64,000 nt of DNA. It comes from Candidatus Megaera polyxenophila (GTDB lineage Bacteria > Pseudomonadota > Alphaproteobacteria > Rickettsiales > Rickettsiaceae). The position numbers and the translations under genes were made by a program. Location of the stretch: contig AP017964.1 of the NCBI GenBank assembly GCA_037101405.1, positions 248,001 to 312,000 of the forward strand, read 5' to 3'. Positions 9,868 through 18,616 of this stretch are shown piece by piece. Position 1 is the first letter of the stretch, and every line of letters starts with the position of its first letter. Below the pieces are notes generated by a model. It saw only the letters and a list, made by a program, of their open reading frames with translations. It was not told the DNA's origin and did no database searches.

Positions 9868-11253
9868 TTATTTTTTTAACCTATTAAGCGAGTGTTCCAA
9901 TCCTAAAATTTCAATCATTTCAAATACGCTTGGTGATTTAACGTCCCCAGCTATAAAAGCTCGGATAAAATGCATTAATTCACCAAGTTTCATATTAGCT
10001 AATTCCGCAAGCTCTTTTAATTTTTCTTGAATTACATCTTTAGAGAAATTTCCAAGACCGGTAAGGGTTTCTCTTACTTGCATTAAAAGATTGTCATCAG
10101 TGTTTAAAATTATCTGCCTTGCTTCCGCAGTAATGGAAAGCGGGAAATCTACTACGTACATAAGAGCCATTTGTTTAAGATCAATCAGTAATTCAGTTCT
10201 GGGTTTTAAGCTAGCCATTGCTTTTAAGATATTACCTTTTGAAACAGCCGATATTTTGCGATCTTCCTCAATCATATTTATTACTATTTCAGCAAGTTCC
10301 GAATCATTTTTCTGCCTTAGGTAATGGGCATTTAAACTTTTCATTTTATGGAAATCAAGCCTGGCTGCTGATTTGCCAAGGCCATCAATACTAAACCACT
10401 TTATTGCTTGGTCTCTTGAAATTATTTCATCGTCACCATGACTCCAACCAAGCCTCAGCAAATAATTACATAAGGCTTCCGGTAAATAACCCATTTCTTT
10501 ATAACTTTCCGTACCGAGAGCTCCGTGCCTTTTCGATAATTTTGCACCATCTGGACCATGAATCAAAGGGATATGTACCATAGCTGGTACTTTATACCCA
10601 AGAGCTTCATATAAAATTTGCTGGCGATGAGCATTGCTTAGGTGATCATCACCCCTAATGATATGCGTAATACCCATGTCATGATCATCAACAACAACTG
10701 CTAACATATAGGTGGGACTACCGTCGCTACGGAGCATTACCATATCATCGAGCTGACAATTCTGAACTACTACGTCGCCTTGTAAAAGGTCCTTAACTAC
10801 GGTTACACCTTCCCGTGGAGCTTTTAACCGCACCACCGGTTTTACACCTGTTGGATACTGAGCAACATCAGCATTCCTCCAAGGGCTATTAAAAATAAAA
10901 TGCTGTTTTTTAGCCATAGCTTCTGCCCGCAAAACTGCTATCTCTTCTTGCGATGAGAAACAGAAATAAGCTTTTCCAGCTTCAACCAAACTGTAAGCTA
11001 CTTCCTGATGCCTTGCTTCTCTTGCTGATTGGTATACTACCTCATCATCATAATCTAAGCCTAACCACTTCAGCGACTCAAGAATAGCCTGCATCGCTTC
11101 TTGTGTTGATCTTTCTTTATCTGTATCTTCAATCCTAAGCAGGAATTTGCCGTTATTTTTTCTGGCAAACAGATAATTAAACAAAGCAGTTCTAGCTGAT
11201 CCAATATGTAGAAATCCTGTGGGAGAAGGTGCAAATCTTGTAACTACAGTCAT
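9868..11253 (-). CDS. gltX: Glutamate--tRNA ligase
   Basis: 461 residues, class I synthetase that charges tRNA-Glu (and in many alphaproteobacteria tRNA-Gln, later amidated). The HIGH-equivalent HIGSA is at 16-20 after FAPSPTGFL, and the KMSKS-equivalent KLSKR lies near 244-248 within GPDGAKLSKRHGA. Rickettsiaceae commonly carry two gltX paralogues, so a second copy may lie outside this window. It leads the gltX-holB pair. Confidence 0.96.
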   Translation of the reverse strand: MTVVTRFAPSPTGFLHIGSARTALFNYLFARKNNGKFLLRIEDTDKERSTQEAMQAILESLKWLGLDYDDEVVYQSAREARHQEVAYSLVEAGKAYFCFSSQEEIAVLRAEAMAKKQHFIFNSPWRNADVAQYPTGVKPVVRLKAPREGVTVVKDLLQGDVVVQNCQLDDMVMLRSDGSPTYMLAVVVDDHDMGITHIIRGDDHLSNAHRQQILYEALGYKVPAMVHIPLIHGPDGAKLSKRHGALGTESYKEMGYLPEALCNYLLRLGWSHGDDEIISRDQAIKWFSIDGLGKSAARLDFHKMKSLNAHYLRQKNDSELAEIVINMIEEDRKISAVSKGNILKAMASLKPRTELLIDLKQMALMYVVDFPLSITAEARQIILNTDDNLLMQVRETLTGLGNFSKDVIQEKLKELAELANMKLGELMHFIRAFIAGDVKSPSVFEMIEILGLEHSLNRLKK

Positions 11254-11395
11254 GCCTGGGTTAAATATTTATTCTTAAATTATAAATTTATCCAATCTCC
11301 AGCCTGGCGTTATTTGAGTACAATATAAAATATACTTCAGTAAAGACCAGAACTGAAATGGTCGCAGACTAAAATATCTCGTGATAATCCAAACA

Positions 11396-12034
11396 TCAAG
11401 TTAAAATACTGAAATAACTGTCTTTAGTTACTATTATATGGTCATGCACTGATACATCAAAAACTTTACATGCCTTAATTATTTTATCGGTAATTATCCA
11501 ATCATTCTCGGAAGGTACTGGACTACCACTAGGGTGGTTATGTACAACAATAATAGCTACCGCTCCGTAAAACAAAACTTTTTTAATTATTTCCCGTAAA
11601 TATAACGGAGCTACATCCAAACTACCTTCGGAAACGACCTCATCTACCAAAACAATATTTTTCTTGTTTAAAAGTAAGAGCCTGCACTGCTCCACATCTA
11701 AACCACCCATTGTAAATTTCAAATAATCTAGAAGTTCCTTTCGATTACTAATCACATTTGTATTTTTTATTCTGGTACGCAAGATATCGCTAATTAATTG
11801 TTTTAATAATTCTAAGACCTCTAGTACGCGCTTCTCTTCGGGCATCATAACCGATAATTTATATTTGTCGGTGTAAAATATCTCCCCTAGATCTCCAAAT
11901 CGCTCCAATAATGTCTTGGCAACTATATTTGCTTCTACAACCTCTTTATAGTAAAAAGAAAATAATTTTGTAAGCAGTTCTTCTTCCCTAATCCGTTGTT
12001 CTAAATCACCTATAGTACTAGTTGCTAAACCCAT
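11396..12034 (-). CDS. radC: RadC family JAB-domain protein
   Basis: 212 residues. It has an N-terminal helix-hairpin-helix-like region (about 1-80) and a C-terminal JAMM/MPN domain. The zinc-binding set is HNHPSG at 165-170 with Asp178 (SENDW) and an upstream acidic residue in DEVVSEG near 131-137. The family was named for DNA repair, but the phenotype was later assigned elsewhere and the role remains uncertain; JAMM proteins are isopeptidase-like metalloenzymes. It stands between gltX and the GTA lysis module, separated from the latter by a structured repeat. Confidence 0.9.
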   Translation of the reverse strand: MGLATSTIGDLEQRIREEELLTKLFSFYYKEVVEANIVAKTLLERFGDLGEIFYTDKYKLSVMMPEEKRVLEVLELLKQLISDILRTRIKNTNVISNRKELLDYLKFTMGGLDVEQCRLLLLNKKNIVLVDEVVSEGSLDVAPLYLREIIKKVLFYGAVAIIVVHNHPSGSPVPSENDWIITDKIIKACKVFDVSVHDHIIVTKDSYFSILT

Positions 12035-12060
12035 TTATATCCCTTAAATAAAACTTACCA

Positions 12061-12300
12061 TAATAGATGTGACCGCCATACCCTGGCATAAAATAACATT
12101 ATTTGTATCAATGGCGATCGGGGAGTAGAAAAAACCGTAGAAATTCAGTTACAATAACTTTTAGGACCTAAAGAATCACTTTATTTTACACCTTAGGACC
12201 TTGTACATAGTTATCATCTCCCCAATCTTGATTGAGGGTGTACCAATTAGGCTAATACAAACCATTTCTAAAGAGGTTTTCTAGACCCCAAAGCATGACG
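12061..12300 (-). repeat. Structured repeat copy A (minus strand), possible RNA element
   Basis: Read on the minus strand this segment matches the elements at 19.7-20.1 kb. The start shares GGGGTCT..AAAACCTCTTT with copy C, and the end shares ACGGTTTTTTC, CCCCGATC and a GGCGGTC terminus. It folds the same way: outer stem 12220-12227 with 12116-12123, inner stem 12209-12214 with 12154-12159 (AGTTAT/ATAACT where the other copies have AATGGT/ACCATT), and a long apical stem 12163-12173 with 12191-12201. Changes on both sides of stems preserve pairing. The stretch 12035-12423 has no gene that I can see. Confidence 0.6.
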
Positions 12301-12423
12301 CATCTGCATGATTTTGATTAAAAAAAACATACATATACCTACTTACTCCGCCGGTGACTTTATAAGATTTCATACGTTTCGTCAACAATAACTATAAGTT
12401 ATTATTATTTTTAGTTTTTTACC

Positions 12424-12885
12424 TTAAAGTAAACTCTTATCTAAAATCCTATAACTACTAAACAAATCGCTCTCAAGTTTTCTCCTACGCATTAACCCTA
12501 TAATTTTTCTACCTCCTGCATATATCCATTTTAAAAACTCTTTTGCCCCTTCCTCATAATGACCGTAATTGATTTTCTGTCTTAAAACTGATCTTTGAAG
12601 AGCAGCAGTACCCACATTAAATGTAAAAGAGACCAGTGCAGCAAACTGATCATCATTTATTTCTACATCAATATATTTCAGGACTGACCTTTCTATTTTG
12701 CGCAAGTCATTTTCTAATATTTGACTGGCTTTTTCCTGGGTAACTATTTTATAAGGATCACTAGGGAGTATCCTGTGTCCATAACCTATGGTAAGATAGC
12801 CGCCACTACAAATATACGGTTCGGCTTTAAAGCCTTCTAAGGATTTAATTAACTGAATTCCTTTTGGGTTGGTAAATCGGTGCAT
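12424..12885 (-). CDS. Phage-type endolysin (GH24 lysozyme), GTA lysis module
   Basis: 153 residues. It is a muramidase of the T4-lysozyme-like family that cuts peptidoglycan to release particles. The catalytic triad fits the E-8-D/C-5-T pattern with cysteine: Glu17, Cys26, Thr32 in the SLEGF...ICSGGYLTIGYGH block. The rest (DDQFAALVSFTFNVG, then a basic GRKIIGLMRRRKLE helix) is typical of the fold. There is no signal peptide, so it depends on the holin encoded 18 bp upstream. Neighbours mark it as part of a GTA or prophage lysis cassette. Confidence 0.9.
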   Translation of the reverse strand: MHRFTNPKGIQLIKSLEGFKAEPYICSGGYLTIGYGHRILPSDPYKIVTQEKASQILENDLRKIERSVLKYIDVEINDDQFAALVSFTFNVGTAALQRSVLRQKINYGHYEEGAKEFLKWIYAGGRKIIGLMRRRKLESDLFSSYRILDKSLL

Positions 12886-12903
12886 CGATTTTCTAATTTT
12901 GCA

Positions 12904-13356
12904 CTATATTTTATTTTTCCATAATTTTTGAAAAGTACGCTGTCCATAATAAAAACTGATAATACCAGCAAAAATCGCCTGATCGTCAGTACTCCAAATA
13001 ATTTCAATATACTCGATTACATGGCTAGTTCTAGAAATCGCAGCATATTGGAGGTATTTTACAACCATATACATAATGAAAAAGCTGTAAGCAAGAACAG
13101 GCCTAACTAGACCGTTAACTGCATCTACCCATGTAATCTCAGTTTTATACGTTGCATATAACGATGCTTGTTCCTGGATATCTCGTGATATATGAATCTC
13201 TTCTAAAGATCGGCTTGCGGCTGTCTGGTTATATTGAATTTGCTTTTCTAAAATAGCTAGTTCATGCTTTTTATCGTTTGCATCTTTAAAATATTTGACT
13301 ATTTCAGGAATTATTGAGCTGATAAAACCGGCAATTGAAGCAAGTAAAGTAATCAT
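12904..13356 (-). CDS. Holin-like protein with three membrane segments (GTA type)
   Basis: 150 residues with hydrophobic segments at about 3-20, 85-103 and 125-142, separated by a charged helical region rich in lysine, glutamate and glutamine. This matches the layout of the three-helix holin family associated with gene-transfer agents (GTA_holin_3TM). It would permeabilise the inner membrane so that the endolysin immediately downstream can act. A GAGG ribosome-binding site precedes the ATG at 13356. The assignment rests on topology and context more than on motifs. Confidence 0.75.
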   Translation of the reverse strand: MITLLASIAGFISSIIPEIVKYFKDANDKKHELAILEKQIQYNQTAASRSLEEIHISRDIQEQASLYATYKTEITWVDAVNGLVRPVLAYSFFIMYMVVKYLQYAAISRTSHVIEYIEIIWSTDDQAIFAGIISFYYGQRTFQKLWKNKI

Positions 13357-13380
13357 AATTTTTCCTCAAATTTTTGGTGA

Positions 13381-14037
13381 TTAATATTGATAGTTTTTTT
13401 TGATTGTCTCAGCTAGGAAATGTTTAGATTCAGCTATTTTCTGGAATCTAAAAAAATCAATCGCATTAGCTGTAGCAGTGACTTGAACAGACTCTTTTCC
13501 AGGCCACAAAATATTTTCAGGCCACTTAATATTAAAAACCTCTTCATAATTTTGCTTAATCATTATCACAAAAGAGGAATTCTTAACTTCATCAAAATTA
13601 AAAGCACACTTCCCCTCAAGGTACAGATAATGGCAATCAACCTTACTTGGCAGAAGATATTCATCTTTGATGCCTATAAATTTAAGCGAGGAAGAAGAGG
13701 CCTGTTCTTCAAAACCAGTTGTTACTTTCTGCCAGCTATTATCCGAGAATATGGCAAAACAACCATCCTTTATCATATAAACAAACATATTATTATAAGG
13801 GGATATATATTGAATCCCTTTGGTAGAATGGGCAAAGTAACAAATTTTGTTTTTATTTTCACCAGCAGTAAGAATGAAACGCTGACCATAGGTGATAGTC
13901 TCAGGAGGCTTTTCAACAAAATTATCTACACTTAAATTCAAATTTGCATCAAGTTTTAGTATGGACTCATTATATACTATATCTTTATGCTCCTGCCCTT
14001 GATACATAAGATCAAATTGGTAATTCGTAGTTTTCAT
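13381..14037 (-). CDS. DUF2793-like phage/GTA tail-associated protein
   Basis: 218 residues. The N-terminal half has the pattern of DUF2793: a short NQ.. leader, ESILKLDANLNLSV, PPETITYGQRFILTAGE, then a beta-rich part with aromatic residues (ISPYNNMFVYMIKDGC, FSDNSWQKV). Such proteins occur as tail-fibre or spike components in alphaproteobacterial phages and GTAs. It sits between the hub protein gene upstream (26 bp) and the holin gene downstream (24 bp), which supports a particle or host-recognition role. The C-terminal half (about 120-218) has no feature I recognise. Confidence 0.7.
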   Translation of the reverse strand: MKTTNYQFDLMYQGQEHKDIVYNESILKLDANLNLSVDNFVEKPPETITYGQRFILTAGENKNKICYFAHSTKGIQYISPYNNMFVYMIKDGCFAIFSDNSWQKVTTGFEEQASSSSLKFIGIKDEYLLPSKVDCHYLYLEGKCAFNFDEVKNSSFVIMIKQNYEEVFNIKWPENILWPGKESVQVTATANAIDFFRFQKIAESKHFLAETIKKNYQY

Positions 14038-14063
14038 AACATATTCTCTTATACCGTTAGTGA

Positions 14064-17000
14064 CTAAATTATATCGATTTTATAGCCCTCACTAATATCT
14101 ACATCGCTAATATTTATTTCAATTTGATGCGCATCGGAGGCAGCAATAAAATTGTGTACTCGGCTGTTAGCAGTAAGCTTAATGGAAAAATCCTTTAATC
14201 TAACGATTCCTCGAATCCAGCTATCTGATTTAAAGTTTCTGTTTATCCAGTGGAGATACATTTTTGAACCCTCAACATAATTTGAAACCGTTAATGGTAT
14301 AGAATGATGGCAAGCGCAATTTGTAAAATTTACTTCCTCCGCAATAGAGCCAATTTTAAATTCAAGAGTTTGACCTACCGCATCTTCGGAAATAGGTAAT
14401 ATGTTTACATCATGGGTAAAAATAGCTGCAACCGATCCCGCCTCATGTTTTTTAATATATCCTTGAGTTCCATATGTTCCCCTTATTAGATAAGAAATAG
14501 AGTACATTTCTTCTTCAGAAGGGATTTTCTTAATATTTTTAAAAGCAATTAATTCACTATTTATCTCTAGTAATTTCCAATTATTATCATTAAATTTCTC
14601 AAGCTCTATTCCTTTAACTTCGATTGTACTAAGATCGTCGATAAGAAATGGATTTGCCTCATCTACCACATGAAAATTAACGATTCTAGCAATAGAATTA
14701 GTTGGCTCTATTAGTGCTATTTTATTCCAATTCGGATTTAGACTTTGTTTAGTTCGAACGTAAAGAGGTAACTTGATTTTATTGTTCAAATGAACGGTTA
14801 GATAAGGGAAATCATAACCGTATAATTTAAACGGCAGCTCAATGACCCTGAACTCGGTTTCTATATTTTTCTCATGGAACAGCTCAATCCTATTTTTAAA
14901 ACTGGTTATGCTATGGTAGCTATTGATATCATCTACTACGGCAATAACATTTATCATTAAACCGGTAAAGCTAATTTTTATTACACGTAGGTAATATTTT
15001 ACTTCCTTATATTCCAAGGAGATAAAATCGGCTGGCTCTAGGTCAATATATGAAATCGGGAGATTAAATTCCAGTATCTTACTCTCAGCTGCTGCATTTT
15101 TTAGCAATAATTTACCTATCTGCGCAACCTCGGATATTGTTATTACAAACGGCAATCGTAAAGTAGCGTTTTTTAGATGTGAAAACTGCTCATTATTAAC
15201 ATGCAAATAACCAGTTTCATAATCCTGCAGCTGATTTTGGAAATATATATTAGCTTTTGCAAGCATTTGTTCTCTAGCAATAATAACCTCATTTATATAA
15301 CTATTTTCTGTAAGTTTTATTAAATCTCCTGACTCAATTCCGGCAGGTAAGCTTTGCCCTCTTTTAATAAAAGATATTTTCTGGCAGTCGCTTGCATTAA
15401 TATCAAAAAAATAACTGCTTCTTAAAATACTAATAGCATCCTTAGCAGAAAGCTGATGGTTAAAAATAACTCCGGATAGAACTTCATCTACCCCGTATGC
15501 TTCTACGTTTTTTAAGTCTATTTTACACCTATTTGATATCTCAAGAATTATTGAGGCAACACTTGCCATTCCGAATTTGTCGTTAACCCAGTGGCCTTTT
15601 TCCCATAAATAACCGTCCCGCCATATATCCATATGAGGCCAAGCAGGATAAGGCCTTGCATCCCAGGTCCACAGAAACATGTTTTCAATATATTCCTCTT
15701 TACCCCAGAATTCTATAAAGGCTCTAATACATCTCCTTTGAATAGAAAAATCTATCTCACCGTTTGAATATTTTGGGATTCCGCCATCCTTACATAAAGG
15801 ATCGAAAAAAACGTTTGGCTGATTAGAAGCCTTATCAATCGAGGGAAAACCATATTCGGTAAACCAGATTTTTTTTGATCGTGGTTGCCATGCTGTAATT
15901 ATTCCATCTGGATTTCTATGGGTATTCTCCCACCAATATTTAAGATTTTTCCAGGCAAAAGCAGGCGCTAGTGGTATTTTTTGATTTCGCTCATAACATA
16001 CGTAAAAGTCATATCCTTCTCCTTGTGAAAATCCATCTTTAATCTCCTTATCAGTAATTAATGATCCTTCGCTATTAGTTAGCAGAAAATAGGCATCCAT
16101 ACCGATAAAATCTATAGCGTGAGAAGACCATAAAGGGTCTAGATTATACCAACCACCTTCCGTATGATGATATTCCGACCAGTCAGCTGCATAGGAAACC
16201 AGAACTCTCTGCCCGACTATTGCCTTTACCAAGCCAGCAAGATTAACTAGTTCATTAACTGCAGGAAAATTATTTCCTGAGTCCTTTATTTTGGTAAGAC
16301 CAATTAATTCACTGCCGATAATAAAAGCATCCACGTAGTCTTTAACCAAATTAGCGTAGTGCAAAATAAATTCATTATAGCCTCCTCTTTTGCGAAAAAA
16401 CCGCTCTACCTCACCGGCAGCACCCGTTAAATGCCCACGCCAAGGTTTTTGGTCTACATCCATAAAAAACATAGGATAAAACATGACCTTAAGGCCACGG
16501 GATCTTAATTCCTGTAAATAACGAATTACACTTTGGTCGTTTACACTACCGCCATATCTGGGATTGCCATTAATATCTTTTGCTATTTCGTGAGCATTTT
16601 CCCTGTTATACTCCCCTACCCTCCATTCTTCACTAAACCTAATTAACGGATCTTTAAATTCAACTGCAGGCCTAATTAAGCATTCTGATAAATCGAGACT
16701 GTTTCCAAACCAGCAGATAACCGGTGCTACCCATTCTATATTTTCACAAGTGTTTTTGAGTTGATTTAAGCTATGAATGGAATTTGCTATATTGTAAAAA
16801 TTATGTGAATTAATTACTTTTTCACATTTAACAGAACCGTTCCGAGCAATTATTTGTTTTTTCTGGATAACAGTATCATAAACATACTCTCCAGAACCCG
16901 GGATCATCACAATCGATTTTACCATATCTTCAACTGTGTAAGTGGTAGGAACGTTAGCTTTTCTGGTAACTTCAAATGATAAATTAGGGATGACATCTTC

Positions 17001-17597
17001 AAAATCTGCCAGCGGCAAATCCTCAAACACAATATAAGCAAGATCTCGGAAAGCCGGCGCACAACCGTTCATTTTAGCTTGTATATACGGATCTGGCATT
17101 TGACCTTGTGACCCTTTATAGAGCCGAAATTTATAATGGCTAATATCTATAATTTCGTTGCCGTTCCATACTTTAGTAATTTCTCTAATTTCCCCTTGGC
17201 AAATAGCCACAGCAAAAGATAGAAAATATTCATATTCAGTATAATAAGTTGTGGATTTAGCCTGCTTAGGTAGCCTAAAAAATTTTGGCTGCGCAAAATA
17301 TCTTGAAGTTGAACTAGTTTTAGCTACATTCTTTATTTCATCAACCCAGATAATTTTACCAAAAACTCTGGTTTTACCGAACACAAGGGGTATTGGAGCT
17401 CCTAAAGTAGCTATCGAAAGAGTAAAACTTTCCTTAAGACTTGCATATTTCAGAAAAACTTCTTTTTTATAAAACCACTTCCTTTCTAGGAAATCACCAA
17501 TATACTTACCTGCATACCTCCCTATTGATGATAATATTCCGCTGCCCATATATTTACCGATACTACCGCCGATAGCAGAAAAAAATGATCCAAGCAT
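14064..17597 (-). CDS. GTA hub/host-specificity protein with TIM-barrel-like domain
   Basis: 1177 residues, the size of the RcGTA gp15 family that forms the hub and megatron region of the tail tip. The glycine-rich N-terminus (MLGSFFSAIGGSIGKYMG) is typical. Roughly residues 300-650 form the GTA TIM-barrel-like domain (VMFYPMFFMDVDQKPWRGH, DFIGMDAYF, WFTEYGFPSID), followed by a phage tail-tip domain of the Phage-tail_3 type and beta-rich C-terminal modules. The ORF is uninterrupted over 3.5 kb, which argues that it is under selection. It starts the tail/lysis gene run. The head genes (portal, terminase) are 18-21 kb away. Confidence 0.9.
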   Translation of the reverse strand: MLGSFFSAIGGSIGKYMGSGILSSIGRYAGKYIGDFLERKWFYKKEVFLKYASLKESFTLSIATLGAPIPLVFGKTRVFGKIIWVDEIKNVAKTSSTSRYFAQPKFFRLPKQAKSTTYYTEYEYFLSFAVAICQGEIREITKVWNGNEIIDISHYKFRLYKGSQGQMPDPYIQAKMNGCAPAFRDLAYIVFEDLPLADFEDVIPNLSFEVTRKANVPTTYTVEDMVKSIVMIPGSGEYVYDTVIQKKQIIARNGSVKCEKVINSHNFYNIANSIHSLNQLKNTCENIEWVAPVICWFGNSLDLSECLIRPAVEFKDPLIRFSEEWRVGEYNRENAHEIAKDINGNPRYGGSVNDQSVIRYLQELRSRGLKVMFYPMFFMDVDQKPWRGHLTGAAGEVERFFRKRGGYNEFILHYANLVKDYVDAFIIGSELIGLTKIKDSGNNFPAVNELVNLAGLVKAIVGQRVLVSYAADWSEYHHTEGGWYNLDPLWSSHAIDFIGMDAYFLLTNSEGSLITDKEIKDGFSQGEGYDFYVCYERNQKIPLAPAFAWKNLKYWWENTHRNPDGIITAWQPRSKKIWFTEYGFPSIDKASNQPNVFFDPLCKDGGIPKYSNGEIDFSIQRRCIRAFIEFWGKEEYIENMFLWTWDARPYPAWPHMDIWRDGYLWEKGHWVNDKFGMASVASIILEISNRCKIDLKNVEAYGVDEVLSGVIFNHQLSAKDAISILRSSYFFDINASDCQKISFIKRGQSLPAGIESGDLIKLTENSYINEVIIAREQMLAKANIYFQNQLQDYETGYLHVNNEQFSHLKNATLRLPFVITISEVAQIGKLLLKNAAAESKILEFNLPISYIDLEPADFISLEYKEVKYYLRVIKISFTGLMINVIAVVDDINSYHSITSFKNRIELFHEKNIETEFRVIELPFKLYGYDFPYLTVHLNNKIKLPLYVRTKQSLNPNWNKIALIEPTNSIARIVNFHVVDEANPFLIDDLSTIEVKGIELEKFNDNNWKLLEINSELIAFKNIKKIPSEEEMYSISYLIRGTYGTQGYIKKHEAGSVAAIFTHDVNILPISEDAVGQTLEFKIGSIAEEVNFTNCACHHSIPLTVSNYVEGSKMYLHWINRNFKSDSWIRGIVRLKDFSIKLTANSRVHNFIAASDAHQIEINISDVDISEGYKIDII

Positions 17598-17692
17598 ATT
17601 ATTTCCTTATTATTTTTTTGCTAGAAACATAATTAGCAGAAAAATCCATCAGCACTAATTATTGATAGGGATATAAAACAACCTTGGGTTTT

Positions 17693-17850
17693 TAATTTGA
17701 CTGGTAGCATAAATTTGGTTAGAATCGCTGCCGGAATGGGTAAAACTTTTCCGGAGTGTCAGTTTCTCTCATTAGCCATATAGAATTCTAGGCCGGTAAC
17801 CCACCCTTAACTGCTTTTAGATATGGAAAATAACGGTTGTAGTCTATCAG
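17693..17850 (+). repeat. Structured repeat copy D (diverged or truncated)
   Basis: It begins with AATTTGACTGG then ATAAATTTGGTTAGAATCGC, nearly identical to the start of copy C at 19871, and continues with TTCCGG, a GAATTC hairpin shared with copy B, then CCGGTAACC..CCTTAACTGCTTTTAGAT. After about 17850 I cannot find the conserved 3' strand (CCCCGATC), so it is either truncated or too diverged. It occupies the interval between the GTA hub gene (divergent) and the antitoxin; 17598-17692 holds nothing else that I recognise. Confidence 0.5.
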
Positions 17851-17954
17851 GAGAGCAAGCTGTTAATGATTCAAGGATTTGCTTTAGGCAAAAAAAATAA
17901 CTATTTATTATGTTATAATTAATCTAGATAATCTAGGTTAATTAAGAGGTAACC

Positions 17955-18200
17955 ATGTATAAATAGCAATTACACGAAGCAAAAAATAAATTGAGTCATT
18001 TGATTGACGTAACAATGGAAGGAAAGCCTCAATGTAATACTAAAAGAGGAGCAGAAGCGGTGGTGGTCATATCAATAGAAGAATATAAAAAAATGACTAA
18101 ACCAAAGCTCGGTTTAAACAAATTTCTGCTTAAGGGCGCTAAGATTGATGATTTTGTAGTAGAAAGGGGAATCGGTAAAGTTAGAAAATTGGATGTATGA
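17955..18200 (+). pseudogene. Phd/YefM-type antitoxin with in-frame stop at codon 4
   Basis: After a good Shine-Dalgarno (AAGAGG) the ATG at 17955 opens MYK, then TAG (17964-17966), then in the same frame QLHEAKNKLSHLID, exactly the Phd/YefM N-terminus (usually MYxWQL.EAK). The stop replaces the expected tryptophan, a TGG to TAG change. The remaining frame to 18200 (GKPQCNTKRGAEAVVVISIEEYKKM) is a complete antitoxin body. A TTG at 17991 could restart translation, but it lacks a ribosome-binding site and loses the first helix. Such antitoxins bind the operator and neutralise the toxin encoded next, whose ATG overlaps this stop (ATGA). Confidence 0.7.
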
Positions 18201-18616
18201 AGTACTTGCTAGATACCAATATAGTTTCGGAATTAAGGAAAAAGCTACCTGATCCTAGAGTAGTAAAGTGGATGGAAGATGTTCCTTCTGATCAAGTATA
18301 TTTGAGTTGTATAGCAATTGGCGATCTTAGGTCAGAAGCTTTAAAGAAAGCTAAACAGGACAAGATAGCTGGGAAATTGTTAATCAAATGGATAGATGAA
18401 CTGATTAATTCTTATGAAGACCAGATAGTATTAATTGACCTGGAAATTTGCAAGAAATGGGCAGAGCTTTTAACTATTGATAGTGCTAATGCTATTGATA
18501 GTTTGTTATTAGCTCAAGCGTTTACAAATAATATGGTATTAGTTACCAGAAACATTAAGCATTTAAAAATGTTTTGTACTAAATGCCCGAATCCTTTTGG
18601 AGTAGAAAATGTTTAA
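18197..18616 (+). CDS. PIN-domain toxin (VapC/FitB type)
   Basis: 139 residues. PIN-domain toxins are Mg-dependent ribonucleases that cut tRNA, rRNA or mRNA. The acidic residues are in place: Asp6 (LLDTN), Asp43 in IAIGDLRSE where most relatives have glutamate, Asp101 (AIDSLLLAQA) and Asn119 in LVTRNIKH. The start overlaps the antitoxin stop by 4 bp (translational coupling), and the stop overlaps the next gene by 8 bp. The toxin frame is intact although the antitoxin is interrupted, so either the restart product suffices, the stop is read through, or the toxin is weak or silent. Confidence 0.88.
   Translation: MKYLLDTNIVSELRKKLPDPRVVKWMEDVPSDQVYLSCIAIGDLRSEALKKAKQDKIAGKLLIKWIDELINSYEDQIVLIDLEICKKWAELLTIDSANAIDSLLLAQAFTNNMVLVTRNIKHLKMFCTKCPNPFGVENV

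Noticed and set aside
11254..11395. Possible RNA element between radC and gltX
   Set aside because: No stable stem or similarity to the structured repeats was found.
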